DNA of 64,000 bases from Mesorhabditis belari (GCA_958450365.1 CAUEEP010000881.1:1-64000); one strand, 5' to 3'. Positions 33,950 to 46,795 are shown, numbered from the stretch's first letter. The notes: generated by a model not told the origin, from the letters alone. Made by a program: numbers and translations.

Positions 33950-34740
33950 CAACTCAGAACAAGATTGGGACGCTCAAGAAGAGTTAAAAATGAAAGGAGG
34001 GCTAAAGTGAATTCCAGGACAGACATAGCATAATAAGATGGATCGAAACGTCAAGCTGAACACTGAATAGTTTCCCAATCTTGTTCGAGAGCTGATACTT
34101 GATAAAAAGCTTTTGAAGGTGAAGGAATTAAGAATGTGAGGGGCTAGAGTGGCTTCCAGAACAGCCATACATAATGTAAATTAGCTCAAAACTTTAACCT
34201 AACACTGAACAGCTTCCCAATCTTGTTCAGAGTTACTTTATACAGATTTTTAAATCTGTATAAAGATGAGTGAAAAAGAAAGAGAAGGGGCTAGAGTGAG
34301 TTCCAGAATAACCATAGCACGGGGAAAATAAGCATGAAACTTTAACTAATCACTAAAAAGTTCCCATTCTTTTTCTCAAGCTTCTTACTGGTACGAAGCT
34401 TTTGAAGGTGAAGGGGTTAAAAATGAGAAGGGGCCAGAGTGAGTTCCAGAACAACCATTCACGTTGTAAGTAAGATCAAGACTTTAATCTAAAACTAAAC
34501 AGCTTCCCAATCTTGTTCCGAGTTAATACTTGACTTACGTAATTGTCCCCAAACTTTCCCAATGCAAAACTTTCTCGACTTCCGATGACATTCAGGGAAT
34601 CCTCATCGATTCAAGTGGATTTCTCTCCTTCAATTATTCTTGTGCTCGTTTTGGCTACTGGGTCTCGTTTTTGCCATCCAGGTTTAGATCCTAAAGACAT
34701 TTACGCGCAGAAGACGATCCTTCAAAAGAATTATTGAAGG
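33950..34740 (+). repeat. Partial duplicate of chemoreceptor intron 2 plus exon 3
   Basis: About 790 bases parallel 1210-1950: several 145-bp units, then the acceptor cattcag, then a copy of exon 3 reading GILIDSSGFLSFNYSCARFG and a donor ggtttag. The exon copy has lost one T in the run before gccatccag, so its frame fails before the donor. Nothing of the other ten exons is present. Confidence 0.85.
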
Positions 34741-34849
34741 GATGGAACTTCCTTTTATAGGGGGAAAGGGGAGACGCCGACCCGAGCACGGTAGCTTAGG
34801 CGTATTTTAGAATTTTAGGGTGGAAAGTTACCAACCCGTACTCGACCTT

Positions 34850-35222
34850 AGAGATGGGCGCTACAAACTACGAAGTCAGACTACAAACCCTTGTAGAAAC
34901 GTGTAAAATGGATATTTTTGAAAACTTTTTTTTACCGAAAAATTGGGTCAACTTTAGGCTTTCGAATGACACCAAAATCAGGGCAAATAATGTTCTCGAC
35001 ACTGAGATATAACGTTTTTTCCAGGTTTGTAGTCTCATCCCATGGGACGAGCTATAAATGGCTGGTTCTCGGAGTAAAAATGATGGGTTGAATTGATCTT
35101 GGTGTCATTCGAAAGCCTAAAGTTGGCCCAATTTTTTGGTAAAAACGTTTTCAAAAATATCCATTCTGCGCGTTTCTACAAGGGTTTGTAGTCTGACTTT
35201 GTAGTTTGTAGTGCCCATGTCT
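34850..35222. repeat. Foldback element with arms of about 140 bp
   Basis: The left arm (ctacaaactacgaagtcaga; ggctttcgaatgacaccaa) and the right arm (ttggtgtcattcgaaagcc; tctgactttgtagtttgtag) are near-perfect complements around a spacer of about 80 bases. A copy of the right arm only is found at 53870-54010. Confidence 0.8.
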
Positions 35223-36096
35223 ACTCAAGCTGCGAGATATTGGGGTTTTATAAGGTACTTGCAAAAGAAACTGCGGGTCAAAAAAGCCACCATACAACGC
35301 TTGTAAGTAAAGGTGATCCGGATGATTAGTAGTTTGAGAAATCCCAATATCTTCTCTTTTATATAAAAATAATTATGGAGTGATCGTTTCTGGACGAAAT
35401 ATAGAAGACGAATGTTTCAAAAAGCTACCAAAAATGACTTGACGGCGGCTTAAACTTATAACAAAGGATTATTTTTGACAAAAATTTGGTCGAAATTGTC
35501 AAAATGACGAAAAACGACGAGTTCGATCGACTCGGGAATTTCTGGCTCGATTCAATAACTGTTCAGTGGCCGATGCCAAGCAAAGTTGAAGCTGGCGCGC
35601 TTGCATGCTAGCTACTTCTGGCTTCTCCCCTACCCAACTGTTCCTTTTTCACCACAAAAGTCCTTATAACTCGGCTCCAAGAGGAATTTTTGAATGATTT
35701 CGTGCCTCTCGTTTTTTTCACCTTTTCTTACCCCTAGAATAAAAATTGGATCGATTCGGTTTTGGATTTTGGATCGAGCAACAATATTATCCGAATTTTC
35801 GACATGGTTTCCATCTGTCTGATAATCGCTGGAGACTCGCTCAAAGTTGTCCCATCGTTCTGAAAATTTGGCAGCAGCTAGATCGGCCCCATGTTTATAC
35901 GGGCAGCCACTCTTAGTTTTTAGATATCTTGAGTTTTGTTAGTAGCGTGTAACCGCGAGACATGGGTTCAAGACATGGTTTGGAATCGGAAATGAGCCAA
36001 ATCGAATCAAATAGGATTTTTGTTGAATGTAAATGATCAATTCCATGTTTGTAAGACGATTTATAGTGCTTCTTTTTGAAATGTTTATCGTTGGAT
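35223..36096 (-). repeat. Downstream flank of block copy 2
   Basis: Matches 54010-55020 almost throughout (ctgcgagatattggggtttt; ttcgacatggtttccatctg), so the duplicated unit reaches well past the gene's 3' end. No gene is supported within it. Confidence 0.75.
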
Positions 36097-39000
36097 CAAT
36101 AAAACTGTAGAAGAATAGAAAAACTTTGTGATAAAGACAGGAAAATGAGCAAAAACCTAGTGTTGAGAAAGAAAAAGATGTCTAGTGAAAGAGTAAATGT
36201 AAAAAAAGAGATGAGATTGGGGAATCTCTCAGCTTGATTTGATGGATTTTGGGTTACTGGTGACCGATCGTCGAATCGATTGTCGAAAGAACGAACAAAA
36301 TGAAGCTTCAGGAAGCATTTCTTGTATTTCTGCCATTTGGAAAAAATCCAAGATTGAAGCTGAAGTATTTCACAATCAATTTTCTCATTGTTTTCCCTTT
36401 TACCTGAACCTCTCGCACATTCGAAAGTGTAGTGTTGACGCTAAAAGAGAGTTGAATCAAAGTCAAAAAATAAGTTGGTATTTTAAAGAAGCTAACTCGC
36501 TATCTATCCAATCGTCGCCGAAATTCTTCAAATATTGAACCGAGATTTGACCGAATCCAATAGAGTTTGTTTGAAACGATATGTTGACGGGGAAAAGATC
36601 TGAAAACGAACAGTATATGTTCCCTTTTAATCGAAGAGGAAAAACAACATGACGTTTGTTGAGCACCCAGTGCATTGTGATTAAGCCATGAGCACTCGTT
36701 GCAGCTTTTGTTATCAAGTTTCATCTGTCTGCTACATAACAAGAGAAATTTAATACAATAAAAATTATCTTATTATGTTATCTTCAAAATTCAACGATAA
36801 GTTTGATGGTTTTCACACAATCTTGCTACCGGATGCCTTGTAAAGTTTGCTACCAAATCGAACCGGCACAAATCTTCCGACTTCGATCCGAATCTGGCCC
36901 GGGACTCGGTTAAGTGCAAATGTCTACAGGCAAAGAAAAGAAAGATAAAAAAGCATAAACTTGACGGCAAAAATAGGCAGCTTCTATTTCGTTCAACGGG
37001 ATACTCGCTTGATCGTCGAGAGCCGCGAAAAACACCGTCCCACCACAATTAGGAAGTCTCATTTTCAGGTCGGTGCCTACTGTACGAGAAAGATATGAAA
37101 CAAGCAAAGTACTGTCAAAATTTACAGGGATATATGCTGAGAGCGATACTTGGAGCACATCTAGGTGGTATGTAGATACTGTAGGATAGAGATGTGAGAG
37201 ATTGCTCTTGAAAGACATCGGTATCACTAAAGACTCATTGAAATTTGGGTGCTCTTTTCTAAATCGGCTAAAAACCTCTTCGTCTAATTCTCAATGATTC
37301 AAACAGCTCAATTTTAGTATCAATGGATGAGGAATCACAATACTCAGTCAGCCAGCGCTTGAATTAAAACTAATTCTTTGATTACTGTTGTTCTAGAAAT
37401 CAGGGGCTTTTAGAAAGGAGAACACGCTGTTTGAGACTTTAGCCGAAAAATTGAAAAACATACCGATACGTGTTCAATAGAAGCTCGGGATGGCCAAGGA
37501 AGTTGCTGGGTGGCCCGTTCACTATTTGATACTCGCACGAGCCATTTCCGCGATCCTAAAAGACAGTTTTTGTGGGTTTTTGTTGAAAGCCAGAAAATGT
37601 CTACACTAAACGGGAGCTCCAGTACTCTTTATGACCATCGTTCAATGTTTTGTTAACACTACTTGCATACCGTGGAAAGCAATAAATAACTTAAGACCAT
37701 AACTTGGCTTTCTCTGTCAAATTTCCCCCTGTTCTCCTGAGGAACTAAACGTTAAATCTGCTTACTCCGCGAAATTTCCTCAGTCGCAGGATTGTCTCGG
37801 CTACCAAAACCATCGAAAACCACGTTCCGCGTGGCGACTCGGCGAATCGAAAGCCGAATTCACTCATGTGAAGCGAATTGGTGATGGGCAAGAGGAAGAA
37901 ATTCGTCTCATCTGAAAGGAAGGCGAAATCACTAGACATGAGCATTCGGTCCAATTCGATCACAACCGAAATTTCGTAGCTTTTTGTAACTTTGATCCTG
38001 TTCAAACTGGCCATAATCTATCACTAGATCTTCTCATTCTCATGTCGGTCTTGAACTTTGTGGTGCTGGTCGGATTCAAACCGGTGTGAGTGTATCATTT
38101 CAAAGTCACACAGTAGCCAAAACGAAAACAAACACCCAAAAGCGTTTACAGAGAAGAATTTTGTCCACCATTCTAAAATGCACTAAAATGCACCGTAACC
38201 CGCGCAATTTTCGCTCTTTTGTTCTAAAAGCGTGTTTTTTCATTTCTTTGCGATTTTTTTAATTCCTTCCTTATCAATTCGACTTTATTACATGCCGGAG
38301 CAACTCCAGAAGGAAAGCTAAGTCGTTTTTAATAATTAAAAGGGCAGAAGCTTTGTTTTACGTATCTTCTCAAATCGATGGACGACATTTCATATTCGCA
38401 AAGCTTTAAACGTTTAAAGTTTTAGAATTTCCCATTTTTTTTCAGCCAAACGCAAAATGGCAAATAAATAAAGAAAAACATGCTTTTAGAAGAAAAGAGC
38501 GAAAAATCGTGAGGGTTATGGTAGGAGTGCCTTTTAGAATGAAGCAAAAATTCTTCTCTGTAAACGCTGTTGAGTAAACCAACCGAGCGTTGTGTTGGGC
38601 AATCGAGCCTGTAGCAGAAAAAATACACGTCGAGATGTGTACCTGAAAGAAACAGTCAAATGAAAAACAAAGATTTGTCACCGAATCTCCCAATCTTTGA
38701 TTTCTGGACGTTCACCGTTGATTGTGTATGGGGATGAGTTGATGCAACGGTTCTGCAAAGAAGAAGGAAATAAGAGTGACACTTCTCTGATACCTCATCC
38801 TCAGTGTAACACGAAAACGAAAGATCAATGATGATCGGACAACTCGAAGCATTTCCACATTTCCTCTCCACACAAATTGGCTTCGTACCAGTCACTTTTA
38901 AAAGATGATTTCAAAAAAGTGATTGGACATTTGGTGGACACAAAATTTGCATTAGAAACATCTCTGCTTACTATTTAAAGACGCTCATCAATTTAACACA

Positions 39001-42000
39001 TTTTCAGGAAAATTCGCTGAGTTTCAGGAAAATTCGCTGAGGCCTAGCCGAAGCCTAGGCCTTAGCCCACTAGAACACAAGTAGCAAAAAACGAAGAAGA
39101 TATCTTGTAAGAAGATATCTTCGACGTTGAGGAGAACTTGTGGGTTCTCGGTGCTCAACGTGTGGGTCAGCTTGCATTCGACGAGTTTCGGATCGACCGG
39201 CGCTCGACTCGCCTTCACCACAAAACCAAAACGATCTTTTGGGTCTTTTTGAAGGGGACAAAACTCGAGCTATAATATTTTCCAATCCAATTATTGCTTC
39301 TTAAAAGATCTCACATGAAAGCATTCCGCTAAAACGGCGACTTTTTGTTGATCGACAAGACTGAAATGATCTCATCTTTGCTAATCTCTGCCACAAACTC
39401 GATGCTTTTTGATTCGATTTTCGGATTCAGGCAATATCCCTTGTCGTTTGATGGATTTGTACCATAAAACAGTTTCAGAGTACCGTTTTCCAATTTGATC
39501 ACATCAATGGCGATGCCGCGCTCGGTTTTTGACTAAAATTCACTCGTGTCCCAATCGTGGGAATGGTATTTTTGGTCTAGACGTCTAGAGGAGTATAATG
39601 GAAAACCCTTTATACTCAATTATTCCGCAGAATGACAGAGTAAACCTGGGAATTTTCGGCTTCATGTCTATAGGAGCATAACGGTCTCTTTTATCCACAA
39701 CTTTTTCACAATTTCTTTTCACTATTAAATAAAATTTAAAAAACTCAGTCAAACTACGGAATAGTTGAGTATAAAGAGGTCAATTACATGCTCCTATAGC
39801 TATCTAGACTAAAAGGCCCTAATTGTTGAAAATCCCCACAATTAACGGCGAGAAATCGGCTCGAGTTTGTTGACATCGTGGGTAATCGGTTGGATTATCG
39901 AAAGGCCATGGATAACTGTATGATGTAAGATAAGTTGGAGGATAATTGAGGAGCGTTCCCACGGAATTTTGCGCTGAAAACAAGAAAAACAATGGAAAAG
40001 CCAATTCACAGACTCATAATAGCCGTAAAAGTACAATAGTCATTGCCGAGAAGAGTGATGACGGTGGATGTTGAGTAGATTGTCGATCTGAAGATCTTTG
40101 GAAAATCTATTTTTGAGAACTGACTGATCGAGAGAAAAATCCAGAGACTCTCGCCATCGCAGACCCGGATCGGATCCGGCAAAAAACGAATAGGTGAAAG
40201 GCCAATTGCATGTGATGTCCGCCTAATGGTTAGGGATTTAAGCCATGTTTCAATCATCGATTAATGCTTTTTCTAAAAACGCTCAGGTTTAGCCAGAAAT
40301 TCCAATTGACTCAGCCGCAATTAAAGTTCTTTAGCAACTTTAACGTCTCCGCTGGTCAATTCTTATGGTTTTAATACAAATTTGTAGATCTTTTCATGGG
40401 CAATAAATACCAAAATAATAGAAATTAGAGATATGAGTATGCATAAAAGTTGCTGAAAAATTGCACGATGCGTTGAGGATTATTTGACCAACATTGAGGC
40501 TAATCGTTAGGGTATCGTGCTCACCGTAAAACAAGATGTATTGAGTTTCGTATTGATTCTGAATGGTCAAGTCGAGACCGTTGCATTATAAACCCAAACA
40601 GTTGATTCTTGATCTCACCTCATACAGCGGGATCGGATCCGGGTAATCCTCGTTATCTACATGGTCATGTCGACCATGCATCTCCAGAAAAAGCGCTGTA
40701 TTCACGAGCGGACTTCTTTATGAAAGAAAAAAACCAGGTTTTTTTTCTAGTGAAATTCGACAAACGGTGCTAGAATCGGGTTGGCGACGAGAGTAACCAT
40801 CGTACTTTTTTCGACTAAAAAGTACTCGCCTGCAGATAATTCATTGCCACTGCCCGGTAGAACGAACATTGGGATCGACTCTAAATCATTGGGTTGGTGA
40901 ATTGAAAACGGCCGGACTTTGAACTAAAATTTATTCAACATAAAACCATGAATTCATTCCAAATAGTTTTCATTATTATTGGCGACTTCTGCGCGTTTTA
41001 CAAGCAATTTGCGGATTCCTCTCTCGTAGTAGGACTTTGGTTTTGAATCCAAAAAGATTTCGAGCCAATTTTTGACTGCTTCTTCCGAATCGAAGTGTTC
41101 TTCCGCAAGCTCATTACTCATGAATAAATAGTAATCAAAAGGGGCGAGGTCCGGACTGTATACGGGATGCGCCAAAAGTTCCCAAACAAGGCTATTGATT
41201 TTAGAGCGAGTCAGTTTTGCAACATGAGGGGGCGCGTTGTCGTGGATGAGAACGATCTTTGACTTGGAGGGCCTATTCTTCGTCAGGGATTCATTCACCT
41301 TTCCCAACTGTTCGCTGTATTTGATTGCATGAGGGGTTGTCTTGCTATCCAGCAACTCCCACTACACCACTCCCTCCATATCCCAGAAAACGCAGAGCAT
41401 AAACTTCTTCTGGTGGCTTGGGATTACTTTCGGGTTTCTCACCTGGTCCCACCCATTGCCACTTCCTCTGAAAGTTCACAGATCAAACCCATTTCTCATC
41501 TCCTATCACAATTCGAGAAAGAAAAGATTTCCTTTTGTATTGTGAGAGATGGACGGCACTGAGGCGCGCTGCCACTTCTGGGGGTTATTGAGGCCATGGG
41601 ACACCCAAGCCCCGAGTTTTGATTTAAATCCAAGGGTATGAAGGTCCCTTAGCACTGTAGCATGATCAACCCCTAACTCTTCTCCCAATTCACGCGATGA
41701 TACCCGAGGGTCGTTGGTAATGAGTTCGAGTAATCTGGAGTCATCCAGTTGGGCTGCCGCTCCACGGCCCTCTGCATCTTTCAAAGATTTGTCCCCAGAT
41801 CGAAACTTGGCAAACCATACTCGACACGTTCTTTTGGAAGGTGAGTCCTCCCCATATATCTTTTTAATATTAGCAGCTGCCAAGCCTGCACTGTGCTCTT
41901 GTAGGAACTCATGAAGCATGACATGACGAATATGCCCCGGTGGCAGATTGTCGAGTGCAAGAGAAGAAGTGAAGAAAAATACCAAAAAATCAAAAGCTAG

Positions 42001-44738
42001 AAGCATAATTTTTTCGCAATAATTAGGGGAAATGTTGAAGTAACTAAACCCCCTTTCAGCTGGTTCAATGCTCTTGCTTTTTATCTGCGAGTCCCGCGAA
42101 ATAGCCCGCAGTTTTCAATTCACCAACCCAATAAAATCAACACTTGAACAACTTGTTTTGAGAAAATGGCAAAGAAAAAGTTGCATATGAAAATTAGCAG
42201 TGTACTTATCAAAAAAACGGGTCTGTTATCCAAATTTCAATACTATTTATTTTTAATATCAAAATGACAGATGAGAAATTCAATCACCCCCGATTCCCCT
42301 AGTTAAATGTCTAACTGGTGAGCATAAAGTTTGGTTTGGTAATATTATATTTGGGCTCATAAATCTTTAGACACCTTTTTTCTACTAGCGTTTTTAAATG
42401 ACAAAATTACCAAACCTAGAATTGGCTCTAAATAAATTCGAATAGAAAACGTTTATTATTCATTCTTCAATCTTTTTAAGACGATTTGAATCCACTTTCA
42501 AGCAAATTCAAAAGTGGAAAACGTGTTTTTGGTAAAAAAATCTATAAAAAACCTCTACGAAGAAATTGGCTGAACAGACGATTCTGAAAATTCAGCTATA
42601 TGCCTAACTTTTTGCGCTTTAAATTTTAGTTATTAAAAGCAACATAGGTTTCTGTGGACCAAAATGTCTAAATTGCGTTTTCGGGTTGTCGCCTTTTTTA
42701 CCCAACTTCGCGCCCCCATAAAAGATCAAAAACAAAACATTTTCATAAGATTTGAACATTATTTTATAGAAAAATAGTAAAAATGAAGGAAACCGCAGGT
42801 CAATCGGTGAATTTGTCATTTATAAAGACTAGTAGAAAAAAATTGTCTAAAGACTGGGCCAACCTAATAGGTTCTTCATCTCTCTCCTTTCCCCTACCAT
42901 TAACCCATTGCCGAACACGAAATGAGAAGGCGAAACCGTTTCGAGAGACATTTTGCGAGACAGCTCTCACGATGAGACTTTTCTCTCCGTTTAGACGATA
43001 TGTGCATGAATAGAGATTATTCCAGGTGTTTAAGTCCACCGAATAAACAATTAAAGCTCTAAAGGTTTGTTTGATAAATTTGTTGTCAACCAAACAGCAA
43101 CCGCCATTCACAATGGGGATTCAGTGGTGGTTTTCCGTTGACTGTGAATGGATATGGATCTTTGCAGATGACAATGTTCAAATCGGTGTAGTGCTAAATG
43201 GGGATCTCATTTTTGTGTCCCCCCTCAAATCACTCACTTCTTCTTGTCCATTCGGCACCTCGTTGCACACGCGAAAAGAAAAATCGACAAGGAAATCACA
43301 ATCGACACAACCGTTCACTTGAATACTCTAAAGTGTTGAGCACATTTACTCAATTATGATTCTATTAGGTTGGTAAAAAAGAAATGAGCGTCGTGTTTGT
43401 TGATTTGTATTTTATTCACAGTAAAAGATTTTTTTAAATAGTTTATTCTATTGGAAAGAGCATGTTTTTGCGCATCGTTTGATATATAATTTGTTTATTT
43501 TTACTTTGTTTTTTGTACAAGAAAGAGTGTTTAGAAAATGTCGGACCAAAAATTTCGCTTAAGGAAGGCAAATCGGCTGCTGAAGCTCATCGCGCCCCAC
43601 CTCAAGTGTTTGACGAAGATGCTCTATCCGAAAGTCAGTGTAAACAATGGTTCCAGCGCTTCCGAGACCGCGACGAAAGCTTGGAAGACCAAAAACACGG
43701 GAGTCGACCTCAAATCATCGACAACGACGCATTGAAGGAAGCCATTGAGTCGGATCCACGCCAAACCACTGGCGACCTGGCAGAACAGTTCGGCTGCACT
43801 CATATCACCATTGAGAACCATCTGTATGGCATGGGCAAGACGAATAGATGCGGAAAATGGGTACCGCATCAGCTATCCGACGCAAACAAGGCGACACGCA
43901 TCACAATCGCCGGAATTCTCACTCACCGCGCCAAGAACAGTGGGTTTTTCGACTCCATTGTTACGTCGGATGAGAAGTGGATCCGATACGACAACACAGC
44001 AAGAAAGCGGCAGTGGTTGGACCCCGGTGAAGCTCCAAAACCGACTCCAAAACCGGACATCCACGGAAAAAGGTGATGCTTTGTGTTTGGTGGAACAGTA
44101 AAGGCCTGGTGTACTTTGAGGTTCTGGATTTGGGTCAAACAGTTAATCACCCAGCAGAAAATTGAAGAAATGGGCTGGGAAGTCCTGCCTCATCCGCCAT
44201 GCAGCCCAAACTTGGCGCCTTCCGACTACCATCTGTTCCGATCAATGCACCACTCCTTGGCCGAGAAAAAGTTCAAGACCCGCGACGAGGTCCAACTTCT
44301 TCGAGTCGCAGCCGGTCGAGTTCTTCAAGAAGGGCATCCATTCTCTGCGTGAACGTTGGCGACAAGTCATTGATGCAGATGGCAAATACCTTTTGGATTA
44401 ATGTATTGTTATCTTGTTTTTATAATAAAATTAGCTTTGAACGAAAACGCGCATTTCTTTTTTACCAACCTAATAATTTAGAGATTAAAACTGAACGTAG
44501 GAAACAACTTGAATTAGACATAAAAATAAGCTCCAGTTAAAGAGTTATATAAGAAAGCCGTGCTCAGCTAGTGATTGAGGAAAACCTTTTTTGATTCTCT
44601 CTAATGATTTACCTTCCATTTCTCCAAATTAGCTCCATGCAAAGCATAAGATGGAAATTGAGTGGTTAAATTGAAAACCGTTATTAACGATTGTGTGGCA
44701 GTTATGTAGAAGAGAAAGAATAAGGAGAAAATAGGCAT
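36097..44738 (-). CDS. Secreted CUB-like multidomain protein, copy 2 (best preserved)
   Basis: The ATG is at 44738 (MPIFSLFFLFYITATQS, signal peptide) and the gene runs leftward. It has the same exon order as copy 1. Here the exon after IPLYE reads ENQYETQYILFYGEHDTLTI with TAC, not the TAA of copies 1 and 3. The CUB-like exon SKTERGIAIDVIKLENGTLK...GYCLNPKIES is open, as are LEFCPLQKDPKDRFGF, CGNASSCPIIIDLSF, SLNRIKVTKSYEISVVIELD, LPNCGGTVFFAALDDQASIP and TFALNRVPGQIRIEV. The end (KWQKYKKCFLKLHFVRSF, then a hydrophobic tail) stops near 36097. The exon equivalent to 18960-19070 of copy 1 is shortened, and its neighbourhood at 38400-38620 looks damaged. Two mariners and a MITE sit in its introns. 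Extracellular or membrane-attached location follows from the signal peptide and hydrophobic tail; function unknown. Exon edges approximate. Confidence 0.6.
40889..42131 (-). mobile_element. Mariner element B in copy 2 (about 1.24 kb, defective)
   Basis: The ends are TTGGGTTGGTGAATTGAAAA and its complement. The minus-strand transposase starts near 42006. It has HTH-type text (RTCRVWFAKFRSGDKSLKDA; LGVDHATVLRDLHTLGFKSK), then GDEKW interrupted by a TGA. Then come IHDNAPPHVAKLT and SPDLAPFDYYLF, which carry the second and third catalytic Asp. Frameshifts and stops separate the pieces. It lies against the acceptor of the exon at 40880. Copy 1 lacks it. Confidence 0.85.
42351..42867 (-). mobile_element. 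0.5-kb MITE, copy 2
   Basis: Same insertion as 15909-16444, inverted with the gene. The right end CTGGGCCAACCTAA is intact; the left end has drifted (TTGGGCTCATAAATC). Confidence 0.8.
43375..44473 (+). mobile_element. Mariner element A in copy 2 (1.1 kb, defective)
   Basis: TTAGGTTGGTAAAAAAGAAA at the left and its complement at the right, with TA on both sides (43373-43374, 44474-44475). The plus-strand transposase reads KSAAEAHRAPPQVFDEDALS, the HTH, then VTSDEKWIRYDN (first catalytic Asp). The middle Asp region is deleted. It then continues HPPCSPNLAPSDYHLFRSM (third Asp) and ends VIDADGKYLLD. The N-terminal LYEFK-type segment is also deleted. It sits in intron 1 of gene copy 2, in the opposite sense to the gene. 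Confidence 0.9.
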
Positions 44739-44739
44739 C

Positions 44740-45545
44740 GTTTAAAAAGTCGAACCGATATGATTTTCTCTGCTATTTATGCTGGGACGGCTCTTTTTTT
44801 GAGAAAAGAAACCCTGGTATGCTTTGTGACTTTGAGAGTGAAAAAACCCGTGAAAGTTCTTAAGTGCTAGATCAGAATCGACAAACGTGTACCCAAGGAA
44901 GGGATTACATGAGAAATCGAAGGGAAAAGGAGCATTATTTTTATGATAACAAGAAATATACCTAAAAAAGATAGGTGAATAGAAAAGAAAATTCATTTTG
45001 AAGTTTAAAAGTAAAATTTATTATTTTTTTAAAGACTAGGGTTTACATTTAAACAATGAAACTCAAGAAATGTATATTAAGTTGAAGAAAAAGTAATGTA
45101 GATTAAAAAAAAGTTTTTCTCGAAGTTAATACTAACTCAAATTAGACTTGTCACGAAAATATCTGTTGACGTTGACGATTTAATGTTTTTCTCAGCACCA
45201 ACCCTTCAATTTTAACTATTTTAATTATCATTCGATGCAGAACAAAACCGATGGGATTTTCTCTACTATTATGCTGGGACGGCTCTTTTTTTCCGAAAAG
45301 AAACCCTGGAATACTTTGTGACTTTGAGAATGAAAAAACCCGTAAAAGTTCTTAAGTGCTAGATGCAGAATCGATAAACGTCTACCCAAGGAAGGGAATT
45401 ACATGAGAAAACGAAGGGAAAAGGAGCATTATTTTTATGATAACAAGAAACACACCTAAAAAAGATATGGGAATAGAAAAGAAAATTAATTTTGAAGTTT
45501 AAAACTAAAATTTCATATTTTTTCAAAGACTAGGGCTTACCCTTA
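44740..45545 (-). repeat. Tandemly duplicated upstream region of gene copy 2
   Basis: About 300 bases just upstream of the ATG (44740-45045) recur at 45240-45545. Shared text includes atgctgggacggctcttttt, gtgactttgagagtgaaaaa / gtgactttgagaatgaaaaa and ttacatgagaaa. Copies 1 and 3 have a single version. The second unit contains no ATG exon. Confidence 0.8.
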
Positions 45546-45590
45546 AACGCGACGGCGACACTACCATTTAACTGGGAGTCATAAATTCGG

Positions 45591-45863
45591 TTGCACAAAT
45601 CGATATCAAAACCAAAGATCAATCGATCAGCATTGGTGTCGGTAAAGACGCCGTGAAAGTAGGCTTCAGCGATGTAAATCGAAAATTATATGTCGGCACC
45701 GATTTGAAGCAGAATCAAACGTATTTCGACGTGCACTTGCATGGTAGAAAAATCAGCGAAGAAGCAGAAAAAAGATTTCGATCTGGAACTGGGCGATGGG
45801 AAGAATAAGCTGAACTTCTCGACGGATTTCGACACGAAGAGCTCTCCCGCATCGTTTTATTGA
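45591..45863 (+). pseudogene. Fragment of a beta-rich protein, frameshifted, family unknown
   Basis: One frame reads QIDIKTKDQSISIGVGKDAV, then VNRKLYVGTDLKQNQTYFDV. One base out of register a second frame gives KKDFDLELGDGKNKLNF to a stop at 45861. Both halves look like coding sequence with alternating hydrophobic residues, so a single exon with an indel is likely. No start, signal peptide or further exons were found. Confidence 0.45.
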
Positions 45864-46795
45864 AGAACCGATCCCTACACATCTCACACTGACTCCTTTC
45901 TGTTTCTATTTTACAAATCCCTTTTTTTCTATTTTACACCCAGTTTCCCATGTTTGAGGAGTTTTTTGGAATTCGAACTATTCGGTGGTTGCCAGAGAAT
46001 GTTTAAACTCTTATAGATTTGTTGGCAAATTATTATATAACACATCCTCGGCGATCAAATTTCACGAAAACTGGTTAGCATGGGCAATCATTCCCAGTAA
46101 CAACTCATAGCTAACTATCAAGAACATAGTCAAATTACAATTTGAGTTATTGTTTTGGCAGACTGTTCCAATATAATTTTACTGGTTGAACAATTTCACA
46201 CAACTTGTCGCTAACCATTTTCACAAAAGAATTCACAGCTTGCCACAAAGAGTATCGTTTTTTTTCGAACAACCAGTTGCTTTGCTCGAGCAGAGAATTG
46301 CGCCGTTTTGGGAATTCCAGGGAAATATGATGTGCTCTGATCTAATTGATCGACAAAACTGTTGGGTCTCGCCTCCTAGAGTCAGTAAGCTTTAAACTGT
46401 GCATGTGCTGATCTTAGAAGGATGACGAGAAGTAAGACAGCTTTCAGCATAGGAAAAGTCAATGTGACTGTGAGCAGAAAACATGTCAAACCAATTGACG
46501 AGATACAATTTGCCCCTAAAAAGTGTTCTTTGAATCAAATCATTTTTGAGTTTTAGTGCCAGAGATCACATGGCCTTGTCTCCCTTTGAATGAGGCCTTT
46601 TTGATGACTAACACCCCGCTTCACGCACACCTGTTTTTTCAGGAAAACTCTGGAAAAGGTCCAATTCTTTCTTTTTAACTCCGCCTCCGTTTGAAATCAA
46701 TTTTATTTCCCAATTTGATATCCGTATAGCTCATCTTCTTTGCTGAGATTTCTCTTCATTAACTAGCTTTAAAGCTTGTTCATTTCATTAACAAG
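45864..46795. other. Spacer, no supported gene
   Basis: A 69-codon ORF at 46186-46395 has no recognised content. Nothing else noted. Confidence 0.3.

Noticed and set aside
41329..41562. Plus-strand ORFs within mariner B
   Set aside because: Antisense to the transposase remnant.
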